DNA from: Lachnospiraceae bacterium
GTDB taxonomy: Bacteria > Bacillota > Clostridia > Lachnospirales > Lachnospiraceae
Length of the DNA: 64,000 nucleotides
Reading direction: 5' to 3'
Assembly: GCA_016281335.1 (NCBI GenBank)
Contig: JAEEIK010000097.1
Location: 1-64,000 of the forward strand
The notes below the pieces were generated by a model that saw only the letters and a list, made by a program, of their open reading frames with translations, ran no database searches and was not told where the DNA came from. Position numbers and translations under genes: made by a program. Positions 9,444 to 18,230 of this stretch are shown here, in pieces; position 1 is the first letter of the stretch, and every line of letters begins with the position of its first letter.

Positions 9444-10001
9444 ATGAAAAAGCTGTTGATCATAAGTCTGATGGCATTTACTCTGTGTGCCTGTGAAAAT
9501 CCCGCTGATGATCAGACTAAGGATAAAGAAACCATAATACTTGCAGAAAATACGGCTGAAACTACGGGCGATGAAAACAGCGGATCTGATGACGAAGTCA
9601 TAGCGCCGGATGATGAAAAGCCCGCTGAAGAAGAGTCTGCGGAATCAACGCCGACACCGGTGTCTGCGACAAACGATCAGGATGCTGATAGCGAAGAACC
9701 CGGGCCTAGTCCCACACCGACTCCGACTGTAAGTATATTGCCTGACGGAGGAGATATAGTGATAGATATCGGCACTACTGCCGCAAAAGGAAATTACGCA
9801 AAAGGTAAGGAACTGTTCTGCGCCGCCGCTTCCGAAAAGGAAGGGAAGGATATAGCAGCGCTTTACGGCATCACGTTTGTTGATTACGGTTACGGGATTG
9901 CCACATTTACTACGGCTGAAGATCCTGCCGCAGTTGTAAAAAGAGGAAAAGATAACGGCTGGAAAGAACTGGAGATCAACTATACTTCAAGCATAAAATA
10001 A
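9444..10001 (+). CDS. lipoprotein with a subtilase-propeptide-like domain
   Basis: A 185-residue exported protein of unknown function. The start at ATG 9444 is preferred over a GTG at 9435, which lies inside the strong ribosome binding site GGGAGGAGG. MKKLLIISLMAFTLCAC is a lipoprotein signal; the second cysteine (LCA|C) is the likely lipidated residue. An acidic, then Thr/Pro-rich linker (about 20-100) leads to a roughly 70-residue C-terminal domain. That domain (AASEKEGKDIAALYG, then VDYGYGIATF, ending LEINYTS) matches in order the propeptide of the subtilase at 14.2 kb (ADSLEYAEAVAAAYG, SYSYGVAVMD, VEPNYIT). It looks like a propeptide without a protease, so an anchored inhibitor or folding aid is possible; this is inference. 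Confidence 0.75.
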   Translation: MKKLLIISLMAFTLCACENPADDQTKDKETIILAENTAETTGDENSGSDDEVIAPDDEKPAEEESAESTPTPVSATNDQDADSEEPGPSPTPTPTVSILPDGGDIVIDIGTTAAKGNYAKGKELFCAAASEKEGKDIAALYGITFVDYGYGIATFTTAEDPAAVVKRGKDNGWKELEINYTSSIK

Positions 10002-10011
10002 GGAGAGCAAC

Positions 10012-12030
10012 ATGAGAAAAAGCAGAATTTTTGCCGCATTTATGAGTGTAATACTGGCGTTAAACGGCCTTCCCATAAGGGCGCAGGAAGATAATATCGA
10101 TTGTGTTTCAGACAATGAAGCAGTTATGGAAGACACGCTCATCGATGAAGGTGAGAACGAAAACTATATAAGCGAAGAAGCAGGCGGCGAGGTCATTAAA
10201 TATACGGTAAAATTCGGCCAAACCGAAGCAAGAAAAATGCTTTCGCGGATCAATGATTTCAGAAAATCCGATCAGGCCTGGTATTGGAATAAGACAGATA
10301 CCGAGAAGGTAAAAGTAAGCGGTCTTGCAGACCTTAAATATGATTACGGCCTGGAAAAAGTGGCTATGATCAGGGCCGCCGAGATAGCCAAAAAATTTGC
10401 ACATACAAGACCTAACGGTAAAGACTGCTGGAGTGTATGGAGTGATCTTGGGTATACACTTTCAGGCGGAGGCGAGAATATTGCCTACGGTTTTTCCACC
10501 GAAGAAGCTGTTTTCATTGCCTGGCGTGAAGATAATGACAAATATGCAGGCCAGGGGCACCGCCGTAATATGCTCTCATCCTCAAATCTATACATAGGTA
10601 TAGGACACGCTGTAGTAAACGGTACCCATTACTGGACTCAGGATTTCGGCTCAGCACCTACGAATGTTGCCGAAACTGCCGCAGCTGACAAAGATTACAA
10701 CGTAACTGTCGATACGGATGGAAAAACAATCCTTGAAAGCGCCGATGGCAAAGAAGATCCGCAACCGGAATACAAGGGGCTTAAAAATCCCAAGGAACCC
10801 GATGAACCTTCGGATTTACCTACCGGCGGAAATGTCGGTTCTCTTGAATATACCGTAAAAGATATCAGGAAAAGTATTGATGTGAAACTCGACATGGATG
10901 ACGGAGTACCGAGAGTGATAGTCTTCTGTGATGCTGCAGGAAAATGCGGATACAGTGCTCAGGCTCTTTCAGATCTGGGCAGCCTTATGGACAGCTATAA
11001 ACAGAAACTGAAGGCATATGTATTCGATATAAACTCCAATTCCGCTGATGCCGTAAAGAATTACCTTGAATCGAAAAACTTTAATAAGAGTATATTCGTC
11101 GGTACAAAGGGCATGGATAAACTGAAGCTTTACTTTGCGATCAGGAAAAAATACGCAAAAGAAGAGAGCTATTATATGCCACTTATCGCTTATATAGACG
11201 GAAACGGAAAGATAATAGCAGGCAGCACGGGTACCGTCACAAAGGATGCCATAAAGAATAACCTGGATAAGCTGGTCAAGACAAAGACCGAAAGCGACGA
11301 AGGAATAGTTTCTGTTAACAGCATAGACCTCGTGACTAATGAAAAGTATGATCTGGCGGCTGTTATAAGAAGCAACGCCGGAAGAGAGATAAAGATATCA
11401 AAGTACAAAAGTGCCAATAAGAATATTGCGACAGTCAGTAAAAAAGACAGTGTAAAAGAAACAACGGTCAGCGCCTACAGCGCGGATGAATACGGTTATC
11501 TGAGCAAGGTCGCCCAAATAAAGCTGAAAGTATACAAACCGGTATTCAAATTTGAAAAAACTGATCTTACCCATGCCGGACAGACTGTGAGCGCTAATGC
11601 GTTCCTAAGGAATGTTCCCGAAGGAAAGAGCGTTTATTTCACAACACCTGCATCAAAATATGAGATCATGAGGGTGAGCGAAAATAAATGCACGGTCATT
11701 GCCGGTGATAAAAACGGCAGTGTAAAAGTTACCGCTGTCATCGGCGAGGGCGAAAATGCCGCAAAGTATAAGGCGGCGCTCAAAGTAAAGAAGCCGAAGC
11801 TCAAAGAAAATCTCAGCATTAAAGCCGGGAAGAGCAAAAAACTTACCTTAAAAAATGTCAGCAGCTATAACAAAGAAAAGATACAGTGGCGTATAGAAGG
11901 CAGCGCGGTAAGTCTTAATACCACAAACAAGAACAATATTGTAAAACTGATCGCAAACTCCCCGGGAACAGCGACTGTTATCGCAACACTGGATGGTGTG
12001 GATTACAGTACTACGGTAACCGTGGAATAA
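10012..12030 (+). CDS. secreted CAP-domain protein with thioredoxin-like and Ig-like domains
   Basis: A 672-residue protein. Residues 1-24 are a signal peptide, then an acidic linker with the motif VSDNE. Residues about 65-220 are a CAP/SCP domain (PF00188 type): FAHTRPNGKDCWSV, GENIAYGF, GHRRNMLSS and HYWTQDFG are visible. Residues about 280-425 read as an alpha/beta domain of thioredoxin-like character (VPRVIVFCDAAGKCGYS, later YMPLIAYIDGNGKI) with cysteines at 306 and 312 instead of a CxxC pair. The C-terminus carries Ig-like modules; the last (about 600-672) is close to BIG2. Ten bases separate it from the lipoprotein gene. The function of bacterial CAP proteins is poorly defined, and the thioredoxin-like call is tentative. 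Confidence 0.8.
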   Translation: MRKSRIFAAFMSVILALNGLPIRAQEDNIDCVSDNEAVMEDTLIDEGENENYISEEAGGEVIKYTVKFGQTEARKMLSRINDFRKSDQAWYWNKTDTEKVKVSGLADLKYDYGLEKVAMIRAAEIAKKFAHTRPNGKDCWSVWSDLGYTLSGGGENIAYGFSTEEAVFIAWREDNDKYAGQGHRRNMLSSSNLYIGIGHAVVNGTHYWTQDFGSAPTNVAETAAADKDYNVTVDTDGKTILESADGKEDPQPEYKGLKNPKEPDEPSDLPTGGNVGSLEYTVKDIRKSIDVKLDMDDGVPRVIVFCDAAGKCGYSAQALSDLGSLMDSYKQKLKAYVFDINSNSADAVKNYLESKNFNKSIFVGTKGMDKLKLYFAIRKKYAKEESYYMPLIAYIDGNGKIIAGSTGTVTKDAIKNNLDKLVKTKTESDEGIVSVNSIDLVTNEKYDLAAVIRSNAGREIKISKYKSANKNIATVSKKDSVKETTVSAYSADEYGYLSKVAQIKLKVYKPVFKFEKTDLTHAGQTVSANAFLRNVPEGKSVYFTTPASKYEIMRVSENKCTVIAGDKNGSVKVTAVIGEGENAAKYKAALKVKKPKLKENLSIKAGKSKKLTLKNVSSYNKEKIQWRIEGSAVSLNTTNKNNIVKLIANSPGTATVIATLDGVDYSTTVTVE

Positions 12031-12069
12031 AATTCCCGCGAACTATAGGGATACAAGGCAGGAGTTAAA

Positions 12070-14055
12070 ATGAGAGATAAGATCAAATACATAAGTATAG
12101 GCGCGATCATAGCTTTTTGTGCAATGATAGTAGTAGTTTGCGCCATTAAAGTAATAACAAGCGGTAAAACTAAAAATAACGCAAATGAAAGCAGTGTGGA
12201 AAGCACAACATCCGTAGCTACAAAAGTTGAGCAGGAAAAGGGCAGCGAATCCGAAGAAGCTGCAGAAACCACGGAAGCTTCTGCAGAAGAAACGGAAGAG
12301 ACATCTGCGGCAGGTTTGTCTGTAGGCGGAGATGATGCAACGGCAGATAAAGCTGCTGATGATGAGAAAGAAGCAACACCGACGCCGGAAAAATCAGATA
12401 AAGAAACTCCCAAAGAAGGTTATGTACTCACATACGGGACCAATAACAGCTGGGAGAACGGCGGGCTTAGCATGTACGGAGTTGACTTCAAACTGGACAA
12501 TTACAGTAAAACTCCAATAGACGGCTGGAAGCTGGAACTCACGATAAGCGGGCTGTCACAGGTGGATGGCTGGAACGGCACATTCAAGCCGTCAGGGGAT
12601 ACTCTGACTATTACAAATGCCGAATATAACGGTTCTGTCGCAGCCGGCGGAAGTGTAACCTGCGGATGCAACATGGGAATAAAGGGAGATAAACTCGCAG
12701 TAACATCCGCAAAGTTAAACGGTGAAGCTTGTACCGTAGTAGCAGGCAAAGTGGATCCGAATGCCCAGAATAATGCTCAAAATAATAACAATAACAACAA
12801 CGGCACCCTTTCGGAAGCAGAAGTCAAAGAAATGCTGACCAGATGTGAGGATGCCGTGCAGGGTGATGACTGGCTCCATACTGACGGACATAAGATACTT
12901 GATAAAAACAACAAAGAAGTATGGATCACAGGTGTTAACTGGTTTGGCTACAATACCGGAACAAATACTTTTGACGGACTGTGGAACAGTCAGCTGGTGC
13001 CTACGGTAAAAGCCATAGCAGATCATGGCTTTAATCTGATTCGAGTTCCCATGTCCGCTCAGTTATTAAATGAATGGGCTGCAGGAACATATCCGAAGGC
13101 CAACTATAATAATGCATATAATCCGGAACTCAACTCCATGAACAGCCTGGAGATCTTCGAATATTTCCTTTCTCTTGCCGAGGCAAACGGCATAAAGGTA
13201 ATGATCGATATACACAGCGCTGAGACCGATGCTGCAGGACATAACGCAAATATGTGGTGTACCGACAAAGTATCGGAGGCTGATTACCTGAAAGCTCTGG
13301 CCTGGGCTGCCGACAGATATAAGAATAATGATACAGTTATTGCATTTGACTTAAAGAACGAACCTCACGGCAAGCCGAATGAGGGTAATAAAGCTGCTAT
13401 CTGGAATGACTCCAAGGATGCCAACAACTGGAAATATATCGCAGAGAAAGCAGCGCTGACCGTGCTCGAAAAGAATCCGAACGTGCTGGTTATGGTTGAA
13501 GGAACTGAGATATATCCGAAAGATATTAAGACTAACGGAGATTATCATTCCCAGAACAGCGCGGATTATGAATTCAACTGGTGGGGCGGCAATCTTAGGG
13601 GCGTGGCCGATTATCCCGTGGATCTCGGAAAATATCAGGACAAACTTGTATATTCACCTCACGACTATGGCCCGACTGTTTATGAGCAGCCCTGGTTCCA
13701 GGGAGATTATGACTATGATTCCCTGATGAAAGACTGCTGGCATGACAACTGGTTCTATATATATGAAAACGATACGGCGCCGCTGCTGATAGGCGAGTGG
13801 GGCGGCTTTATGCGTGAGCCAAATCTGACATGGATGACTCATATGAGGACGCTTATCGGAAAGTATAAGCTTAATCATACTTTCTGGTGTCTGAACGCCA
13901 ACTCAGGAGATACAGGAGGACTGCTGCTTGATGACTTTACTACCTGGGATGACGAAAAGTATGAATTCGTTAAAGAAGTATTATGGCAGAAAGACGGTAA
14001 ATTTGTCGGACTGGATCATAAGATCCCCCTTGGAGATAACGGTGTAACTCCTTAA
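12070..14055 (+). CDS. membrane-anchored cellulase, CBM2 plus GH5
   Basis: Endo-beta-1,4-glucanase acting at the outer face of the cell. Residues 7-30 are a hydrophobic segment with no clear cleavage site, so a membrane anchor is likely. A long acidic Ser/Thr/Glu linker follows, then a CBM2-like cellulose-binding module (about 117-225; GWKLELTISG, DGWNGTF, AEYNGSVAAGG), an Asn/Gln-rich linker, and a GH5 domain (about 275-640). The acid/base is E431 in DLKNEPHG and the nucleophile E576 in IGEWGG; WITGVNWFGYNTGTN is typical of GH5 endoglucanases. At 661 residues the two-module enzyme is complete. It is 39 bases downstream of the CAP gene with no terminator between. Confidence 0.92.
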   Translation: MRDKIKYISIGAIIAFCAMIVVVCAIKVITSGKTKNNANESSVESTTSVATKVEQEKGSESEEAAETTEASAEETEETSAAGLSVGGDDATADKAADDEKEATPTPEKSDKETPKEGYVLTYGTNNSWENGGLSMYGVDFKLDNYSKTPIDGWKLELTISGLSQVDGWNGTFKPSGDTLTITNAEYNGSVAAGGSVTCGCNMGIKGDKLAVTSAKLNGEACTVVAGKVDPNAQNNAQNNNNNNNGTLSEAEVKEMLTRCEDAVQGDDWLHTDGHKILDKNNKEVWITGVNWFGYNTGTNTFDGLWNSQLVPTVKAIADHGFNLIRVPMSAQLLNEWAAGTYPKANYNNAYNPELNSMNSLEIFEYFLSLAEANGIKVMIDIHSAETDAAGHNANMWCTDKVSEADYLKALAWAADRYKNNDTVIAFDLKNEPHGKPNEGNKAAIWNDSKDANNWKYIAEKAALTVLEKNPNVLVMVEGTEIYPKDIKTNGDYHSQNSADYEFNWWGGNLRGVADYPVDLGKYQDKLVYSPHDYGPTVYEQPWFQGDYDYDSLMKDCWHDNWFYIYENDTAPLLIGEWGGFMREPNLTWMTHMRTLIGKYKLNHTFWCLNANSGDTGGLLLDDFTTWDDEKYEFVKEVLWQKDGKFVGLDHKIPLGDNGVTP

Positions 14056-14063
14056 ATACTCTA

Positions 14064-14092
14064 TTTACATAAATCTCAAATCATGTTAAAGT
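14064..14092 (+). promoter_or_regulatory. possible promoter for the subtilase gene
   Basis: TTTACA at 14064-14069 and TAAAGT at 14087-14092 with a 17-base spacer and a TG extension before the -10. The match is moderate. A start from here would place the following hairpin inside the leader. Confidence 0.4.
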
Positions 14093-14112
14093 AAATACAA
14101 ATATAAGATGGG

Positions 14113-14139
14113 AAAAGTGTCAGGACCGGACACTTTTTT
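14113..14139 (+). terminator. intrinsic terminator (or leader attenuator) between cellulase and subtilase
   Basis: 9-bp stem AAAAGTGTC/GACACTTTT with a 7-base loop; the stem's closing T tract extends two bases. It ends the cellulase transcript, and if the weak promoter just upstream is used it would also sit in the subtilase leader. Confidence 0.8.
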
Positions 14140-14173
14140 CCTATTGTAGTCGAAAGAAAAGGAGGAACAGAGA

Positions 14174-17100
14174 ATGCGCAACTTGAAAGTTAGGCGCCTG
14201 ATCGCGATGATAATGACCGTCATCACAGTCGGAGCCCAGTCGCCCATTACTGCCATGGCAGGTGAGCTGACTGAAGACAGCACAGCAGCTGAAGTTGTTC
14301 AGGATGAAGAGGAGACATCCGAAACAGCAGAAGCAGAAGAAGTAGCAAAAGAAAACGTTCCGGATGAGACTGTAGTCAGCGGCAACGAAGCCGAAGAAGA
14401 GACTGCTCCGGAAAACGAAGTAACTGTTGACGAAGAAGGAGAAAGTGAAACCACAACTGAAGGATTCGCTCTTACGGCTGCAGATTATGCTGCAAAGCAG
14501 GCTATAAGAGATCACGGTGTACTGGATGATTTCGCCTCTCTTACTGAGGGCGTTGATTATACCAAAAACGAAATGATCTTCATGGCCGACAGCCTTGAGT
14601 ATGCAGAAGCTGTAGCAGCTGCTTACGGTGCAAGCCTCAAGTCATATTCATATGGTGTTGCCGTAATGGATATGAGCGGTTCCGAACTCAGCATAGGTGA
14701 TGCTTATGCTCTCGGCGCAGATGCAAACAGCATGCTTCCTGTAGTTGAACCCAACTATATCACCATACTTGACGACCCTGACGTAGATGCAGAAGCGGAA
14801 GCAAAGAAGAAAAAAGACGGTCCTCTTGTTTCAAAGCAGACACAGTGGGATGATTTCGGAACTTATGATCCCCTGCTTAATCCTGCGGATCCCAACTTCC
14901 AGTGGTGGCATCAGTATATCGACACCTACGGAGCCTGGGGTGTATTTGACAGCTCATACAGACCCAATCTGGGCAGCGATATCAAGGTCGCTGTCATAGA
15001 CAGCGGTGTCACAGGAAACCACGAAGAGCTCAGAGGCCATACGGAACTTAAGGATATAGGCCTCGGTACAACGGATGAAAACGGACACGGAACCCATGTT
15101 GCCGGAATCATAGGCGCAAGCATAGCCAACTACAACGGCGGCGCCGGCGTAGCTCCCGGAATACAGATCCTTGGATACAGAGCATCCGATGCAAGAGGAA
15201 GCTTTGCTGAAGCCGATACCATAAGAGCGATCAATGCCGCAATTACTGACGGTGCAAACATCATTAACATGAGTCTTGGAGGTCCGATCTACACTTCGGC
15301 CGAAGACAGCGCAATACAGGCAGCTTATACCGCTAATGTTACAGTAGTAGCTGCTGCAGGCAACGAATCAAAGAACGGTTACAGCTATCCGGCAGCTTAT
15401 GATCATGTTATCTCTGTAGGCGCTTCCGAAGAGGGCGGCAATAAAACACAGTTTTCAAACTTCGGCAGCTGGGTAGACGTAATGGCTCCCGGTGCCAACA
15501 TGCGTTCATGTTATCCCGGTGACGGCAATGATACCTATTTCAATATGCAGGGTACATCACAGGCCTGCCCTGTTGTTGCCGGAGCCTGCGCACTCTATAT
15601 GTCGGCTTTCGGCAAGGATGTAACTCCCGATGAGATGGAAGCCGTACTGAAGAGAAGCACTACCAAGTGCAATACCCCTGGCGCAAGTGCCAGCGGTATC
15701 ATCAACATAGCCAAGATGTTTGACGGGGATACGACAGCTCCCCAGATCGATATGCTCGGCGAAGACAACGACAGTGTGATCGCTACCGCAGAAAGCGGTT
15801 CTTACGCAAGCTGTGATGCAACCGTAAAGGGAAGCCAGTATATCAAGTTTACGGGCAAGGGATTTAACGGCGATCTTGAAGCAAATAACAATACAACTTA
15901 TTACATTACAGTTGACGGAAGCAATCCTGACCCTCATAACAGCGCAGGCAGTTATTCCACCTACTATCCCGACGACTATAAGGTATACAGGGTAGGTACC
16001 GGCAGCTCATACAGGATCCGTGCGGGATATCTGTTAAGACTTGCCAAGTATAAGGGCATTTCCGCCACTAATGTAACTGTCAAAGTAGTGGCTGTAACAG
16101 GACGCGGAGTTATCAGCGGTGTTACGTCTATGTCTTTGACCATAGATCCTGAGGTCAGATATTACATTTCCGTATACAGCGACGGTTATTACAGTGATCC
16201 CGTGCTTTCACAGGGAGGCACATTACAGTTAAATGCCACGGTTTACGGTGAATCTACATATCTGTTATATACTTTGACGGATTTAGTAGACCAGAGCGTA
16301 AAATGGAGCATCGATTCTCAGAGTGGCTGTGGTGGCTCCTCGATCAGCGATACAGGTCTGCTCACTATAGGAGGCAGTGATTACGGAACATTAAGCGTAA
16401 AAGCAGAATCTACAGCTTATCCCGATACAGCAGGCTACTATAGTTTAACTGTTGCCAACAGAGCTCTTGTATCAAGCGTAGAAGTTACCGAAGAAACCCA
16501 GACTCTGCTCAGTGATGAGATAGTCATCAGGGAATGGGGCGAGGTTCAGCCTGAGATCAAAGTAAAGATGACTCTTGCTGACGGCTCAGTATTAACTGAC
16601 AATCTTCCTTTCATTTCCTGGTCCAGCTCGGATTCATGGGTAGCAGAGGGAAGAATGGATGAAAACGGAAAATATGTAGTATATCCCAAGTCAAAAGGAT
16701 CCTGCACGCTTACCGGTACCGTACAGGACGGTTCAAATGTACAGTTCACCGTTAATGTAAGAGTACGTTCTCTGGTATATGCATTTGTAACCAATAACAA
16801 CCAGACAGAAATAGCCGCAGGCAAGAGCGCAAAGTACAAATTCACACCGTACTCACATACACAGTATAAGATGTATTTCGAGTATTATTACAATAATTAC
16901 AGAAGTATCTTTAATAATTACGGTCCCAGCAATACTTCATTCACCTGGTCGATCAAGGATTATAACGGTAATTCAGATATTGAGATCCCCGGTGTGACCT
17001 TAAAGAACGGCAAACTTAAGGTTGCAAAATACGTAGCTGAAGGCACTACTTTCAGTGTAGCTGCAACCGCAGCTGATGAGGGGCATACAGTTGGCTTTGT

Positions 17101-18115
17101 TCCTGTAAAGGTGACCGGAGGCGGTTCCAACACTATCACCGTTACCACAGATGCTACCGATCCTGCTTATGACATAAAAGTCAATAAGAAAGGGTCCGTA
17201 ACGAGCGTTCAGCTTTATATCCGCAATGTCGCTACAAGCGAAGTAAACGAGAAACAGATCAAACTTAAAGCTGTAGCCAGCAACGGTGCAACGGTCCGCT
17301 GGTCCAAGAACAACAGCAATACACGTTGGGAAAGCAATTACGAGGAAGAACCCGGTGTTATCACAATTACGTCTTATTCATACACGGGCAACACAACTTA
17401 TACGGCTTATGTGAGTGACGGCAGCAAGAAGAAAGCCAAAGTAAAAGTTAATGTCATAATCCCTGTGGCTTCAATGCAGATCACGGCTCCCGACCTCGGA
17501 ACCTATGCAAATACAGCAAAGGGCGCAGATACACTTGTTCCTGAATCCGGAATAACCCAGACTCTTATGTCTTCAGGCTATTCATCTAACTTTAAGGTAG
17601 CTTTCGGCGATGAGTATGGAACCGCCTCAAAGAAAAAGATCAAGTGGGAAGCACAGGCAGGATATATGAACAACGGTGTGTTCACCGAAGATCCTTCGCT
17701 GGCAGGTCTGTATAAGTTTAAGAACGGCAAACTCAAACTTTCCAACGGCTTTACAACGGATACTACTATGAATAAGGGCGTGCTCATAACCGCTACCGCA
17801 ACAGACGGCACGCAGCTTAAAGCCCAGAAATTCGTGATAGCATGCAAGAAGACAACGTTCATAAAGCTTTACGGCACAGATAAGGAGAACGGTCTGATCA
17901 TAGTAGAAACCGACGGAACCGCACTCGAATTCGAGATAACGACCAATAATCCCGAAGTTGCATGCCCTGAATATTATGATGCAGGCTTAAGCCCCGACGG
18001 AAATATACTGGTTGCATTTGCGGTATATTATCCGAAGCAGACACCGGGTAATTGGGTGTTCAATATCAAAGCTAAGGACGGCAGCAAGAAATCAATATCA
18101 TTTAAGAATTACTGA
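14174..18115 (+). CDS. secreted subtilisin-like serine protease (S8) with long Ig-like tail
   Basis: A 1313-residue exported protease. Signal peptide (about 1-29, ending ITAMA), then an acidic linker with VSGNE, then a propeptide (about 130-195, ending VEPNY) that normally folds and inhibits the enzyme until cleaved. The S8 catalytic domain spans about 240-515 with D276 (AVIDSGV), H305 (GHGTHVAG) and S462 (GTSQACP), all present. The remaining 800 residues are beta-rich modules, including BIG2-like segments (VKWSIDSQSG, WSSSDSWVAEG), with Tyr/Asn-rich spacers. No sortase or SLH motif is seen, so the mode of retention is unknown. GGAGG upstream of 14174 supports the start. Confidence 0.93.
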   Translation: MRNLKVRRLIAMIMTVITVGAQSPITAMAGELTEDSTAAEVVQDEEETSETAEAEEVAKENVPDETVVSGNEAEEETAPENEVTVDEEGESETTTEGFALTAADYAAKQAIRDHGVLDDFASLTEGVDYTKNEMIFMADSLEYAEAVAAAYGASLKSYSYGVAVMDMSGSELSIGDAYALGADANSMLPVVEPNYITILDDPDVDAEAEAKKKKDGPLVSKQTQWDDFGTYDPLLNPADPNFQWWHQYIDTYGAWGVFDSSYRPNLGSDIKVAVIDSGVTGNHEELRGHTELKDIGLGTTDENGHGTHVAGIIGASIANYNGGAGVAPGIQILGYRASDARGSFAEADTIRAINAAITDGANIINMSLGGPIYTSAEDSAIQAAYTANVTVVAAAGNESKNGYSYPAAYDHVISVGASEEGGNKTQFSNFGSWVDVMAPGANMRSCYPGDGNDTYFNMQGTSQACPVVAGACALYMSAFGKDVTPDEMEAVLKRSTTKCNTPGASASGIINIAKMFDGDTTAPQIDMLGEDNDSVIATAESGSYASCDATVKGSQYIKFTGKGFNGDLEANNNTTYYITVDGSNPDPHNSAGSYSTYYPDDYKVYRVGTGSSYRIRAGYLLRLAKYKGISATNVTVKVVAVTGRGVISGVTSMSLTIDPEVRYYISVYSDGYYSDPVLSQGGTLQLNATVYGESTYLLYTLTDLVDQSVKWSIDSQSGCGGSSISDTGLLTIGGSDYGTLSVKAESTAYPDTAGYYSLTVANRALVSSVEVTEETQTLLSDEIVIREWGEVQPEIKVKMTLADGSVLTDNLPFISWSSSDSWVAEGRMDENGKYVVYPKSKGSCTLTGTVQDGSNVQFTVNVRVRSLVYAFVTNNNQTEIAAGKSAKYKFTPYSHTQYKMYFEYYYNNYRSIFNNYGPSNTSFTWSIKDYNGNSDIEIPGVTLKNGKLKVAKYVAEGTTFSVAATAADEGHTVGFVPVKVTGGGSNTITVTTDATDPAYDIKVNKKGSVTSVQLYIRNVATSEVNEKQIKLKAVASNGATVRWSKNNSNTRWESNYEEEPGVITITSYSYTGNTTYTAYVSDGSKKKAKVKVNVIIPVASMQITAPDLGTYANTAKGADTLVPESGITQTLMSSGYSSNFKVAFGDEYGTASKKKIKWEAQAGYMNNGVFTEDPSLAGLYKFKNGKLKLSNGFTTDTTMNKGVLITATATDGTQLKAQKFVIACKKTTFIKLYGTDKENGLIIVETDGTALEFEITTNNPEVACPEYYDAGLSPDGNILVAFAVYYPKQTPGNWVFNIKAKDGSKKSISFKNY

Positions 18116-18128
18116 TGAATTCATTTTT

Positions 18129-18158
18129 AACCCCGCCTTCAAAAGAAGGCGGGGTTTT
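18129..18158 (+). terminator. intrinsic terminator after the subtilase gene
   Basis: Perfect 12-bp stem AACCCCGCCTTC/GAAGGCGGGGTT with an AAAA loop and a T run. Confidence 0.95.
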
Positions 18159-18230
18159 ACTGTTAAGAAATCTCCGATTTATGCCGAAATAAAAAGATGA
18201 AGGTTTATTCTATGATAAACGAGGTGTGTT

